Source: Crocinitomicaceae bacterium
GTDB lineage: Bacteria; Bacteroidota; Bacteroidia; Flavobacteriales_D; Crocinitomicaceae
Direction of reading: 5' to 3'
Assembly (NCBI GenBank): GCA_013215515.1
Contig: JABSPC010000108.1
Location: 1 to 6,338, forward strand
DNA: 6,338 nt
The first letter of the stretch is position 1; each line of letters begins with the position of its first letter. The notes beneath the pieces are model-generated. The model made no database searches, was not told the origin of the DNA, and saw nothing but the letters and a program-made list of their open reading frames with translations. Both the position numbers and the translations under genes were made by a program. This document shows, piece after piece, positions 5,823 through 6,338 of this stretch.

Positions 5823-6338
5823 TTATTCAACATGACTTAATTTCAACATGTTTGAGTTACCGTGAGATTCAATAGGCATTGAGGCAATATTAATGACCAG
5901 ATCATTTTCTTTAAGAACTCCTTTTTCTTTTAGAATGGCTTTAATTTCTAAAATGGTGTTATCGGTGCTTTCTGTTTTATCGTAATACACACCTTTAACT
6001 CCCCAAACTAAGTTGAGTTGCGTTAAAATCTGTTTGTTACTTGTAAAAACGAAAATGGCCGCTTTTGGTCGCTGGGAAGCAACTTTATATCCGGTATACC
6101 CAGTAAATGACATTGTTAGAATTGCATCGGCTTCAACCCGTCTTGATAAACGAACTGCGTTGAAACAAATGGAATCTGTAATAAATCGATTTTGATCTTT
6201 CTCTGGAGCTTCTTCCTTATTGTAAATGCCCTCGAAAGTTTCAATTTCTTTTACGATGTTGGACATTGTTTTAATAACCTCTACAGGGTATTTACCAACC
6301 GAAGTTTCGCCTGATAACATAACTGCATCAGCACCATC
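5823..6338 (-). CDS. pyk: Pyruvate kinase, C-terminal part (5' end outside window)
   Basis: The frame is open from the window edge to a TAA at 5823-5825 and gives the last 171 residues of an enzyme that converts phosphoenolpyruvate and ADP to pyruvate and ATP in glycolysis. It enters at DGADAVMLSGETSVGKYP (1-18), the conserved end of the catalytic TIM barrel in pyruvate kinases, in which LSGET is near invariant. It continues into the C-terminal regulatory domain, with AVRLSRRVEADAI followed by SFTGYTG and VASQRPKAAIFVFT. The ending NSNMLKLSHVE matches the family's 'G.TN.(M/L)(L/K)...V' finish. SFTGYTG sits where many pyruvate kinases have the sugar-phosphate effector loop, but effector use cannot be decided from this. 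The domain ends at the usual point, with no extra PEP-utiliser domain fused on. The internal ATG at 6318-6320 is the Met of VMLSGE, not a start. About two thirds of the protein lies outside the window. Confidence 0.96.
   Translation of the reverse strand, partial: DGADAVMLSGETSVGKYPVEVIKTMSNIVKEIETFEGIYNKEEAPEKDQNRFITDSICFNAVRLSRRVEADAILTMSFTGYTGYKVASQRPKAAIFVFTSNKQILTQLNLVWGVKGVYYDKTESTDNTILEIKAILKEKGVLKENDLVINIASMPIESHGNSNMLKLSHVE

Noticed and set aside
6318..6320. ATG at 6320 as the start of a short separate gene
   Set aside because: The frame continues upstream to the window edge as DGADAV followed by MLSGETS, the middle of the pyruvate kinase barrel, so the Met is internal.
1..6338. CRISPR array, tRNA, rRNA or defence system
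   Set aside because: I found no regularly spaced repeats, no tRNA-like cloverleaf, no rRNA-like stretch and no defence-type protein motifs on either strand.

Overview
The window looks like a Bacteroidota chromosome, most likely of the order Flavobacteriales (a Crocinitomicaceae/Fluviicola-like organism is my guess, from style only). Three things point there: a type IX secretion system (T9SS) type B cargo protein beside a PorP/SprF-family protein, exported proteins whose predicted cleavage leaves Gln at +1, and Bacteroidota-type TAnnTTTG -7 promoter elements placed about 23-25 nt before two start codons. The DNA is moderately AT-rich.

Left end (1-503, + strand): the last 43 codons of an IS30-family transposase run in from outside the window. 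After it comes a 147-nt non-coding stretch with a bulged hairpin, then an unrecognised 59-codon ORF for a small exported peptide. A strong hairpin terminator at 469-503 separates this stretch from the rest.

Centre (517-3369, - strand): a complete, intact gcvP, the glycine-cleavage P-protein, as a single 950-residue fused polypeptide. It stands alone with its own promoter and terminator; no gcvT, gcvH or lpd is visible.

Right-centre (3542-5730, - strand): a two-gene operon. The first gene encodes a 406-residue secreted protein with four Ig-like/PKD-like repeats and a gliding-motility-type (type B) C-terminal sorting domain. Its stop codon overlaps the start of the second gene, a 322-residue PorP/SprF-family protein with an unusually basic C-terminal tail. 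Type B cargos are known to depend on cognate SprF-like proteins, so this pair is best read as a cargo with its dedicated export partner.

Right edge (5823-6338, - strand): the C-terminal 171 residues of pyruvate kinase; the 5' part lies beyond the window.

Most of the window is ordinary housekeeping plus a known kind of T9SS cargo/partner module. I do not see a clearly new system. The points most worth checking are the cargo/SprF-like pair with its basic tail, the small secreted ORF next to the IS end, and the promoter-supported start corrections.
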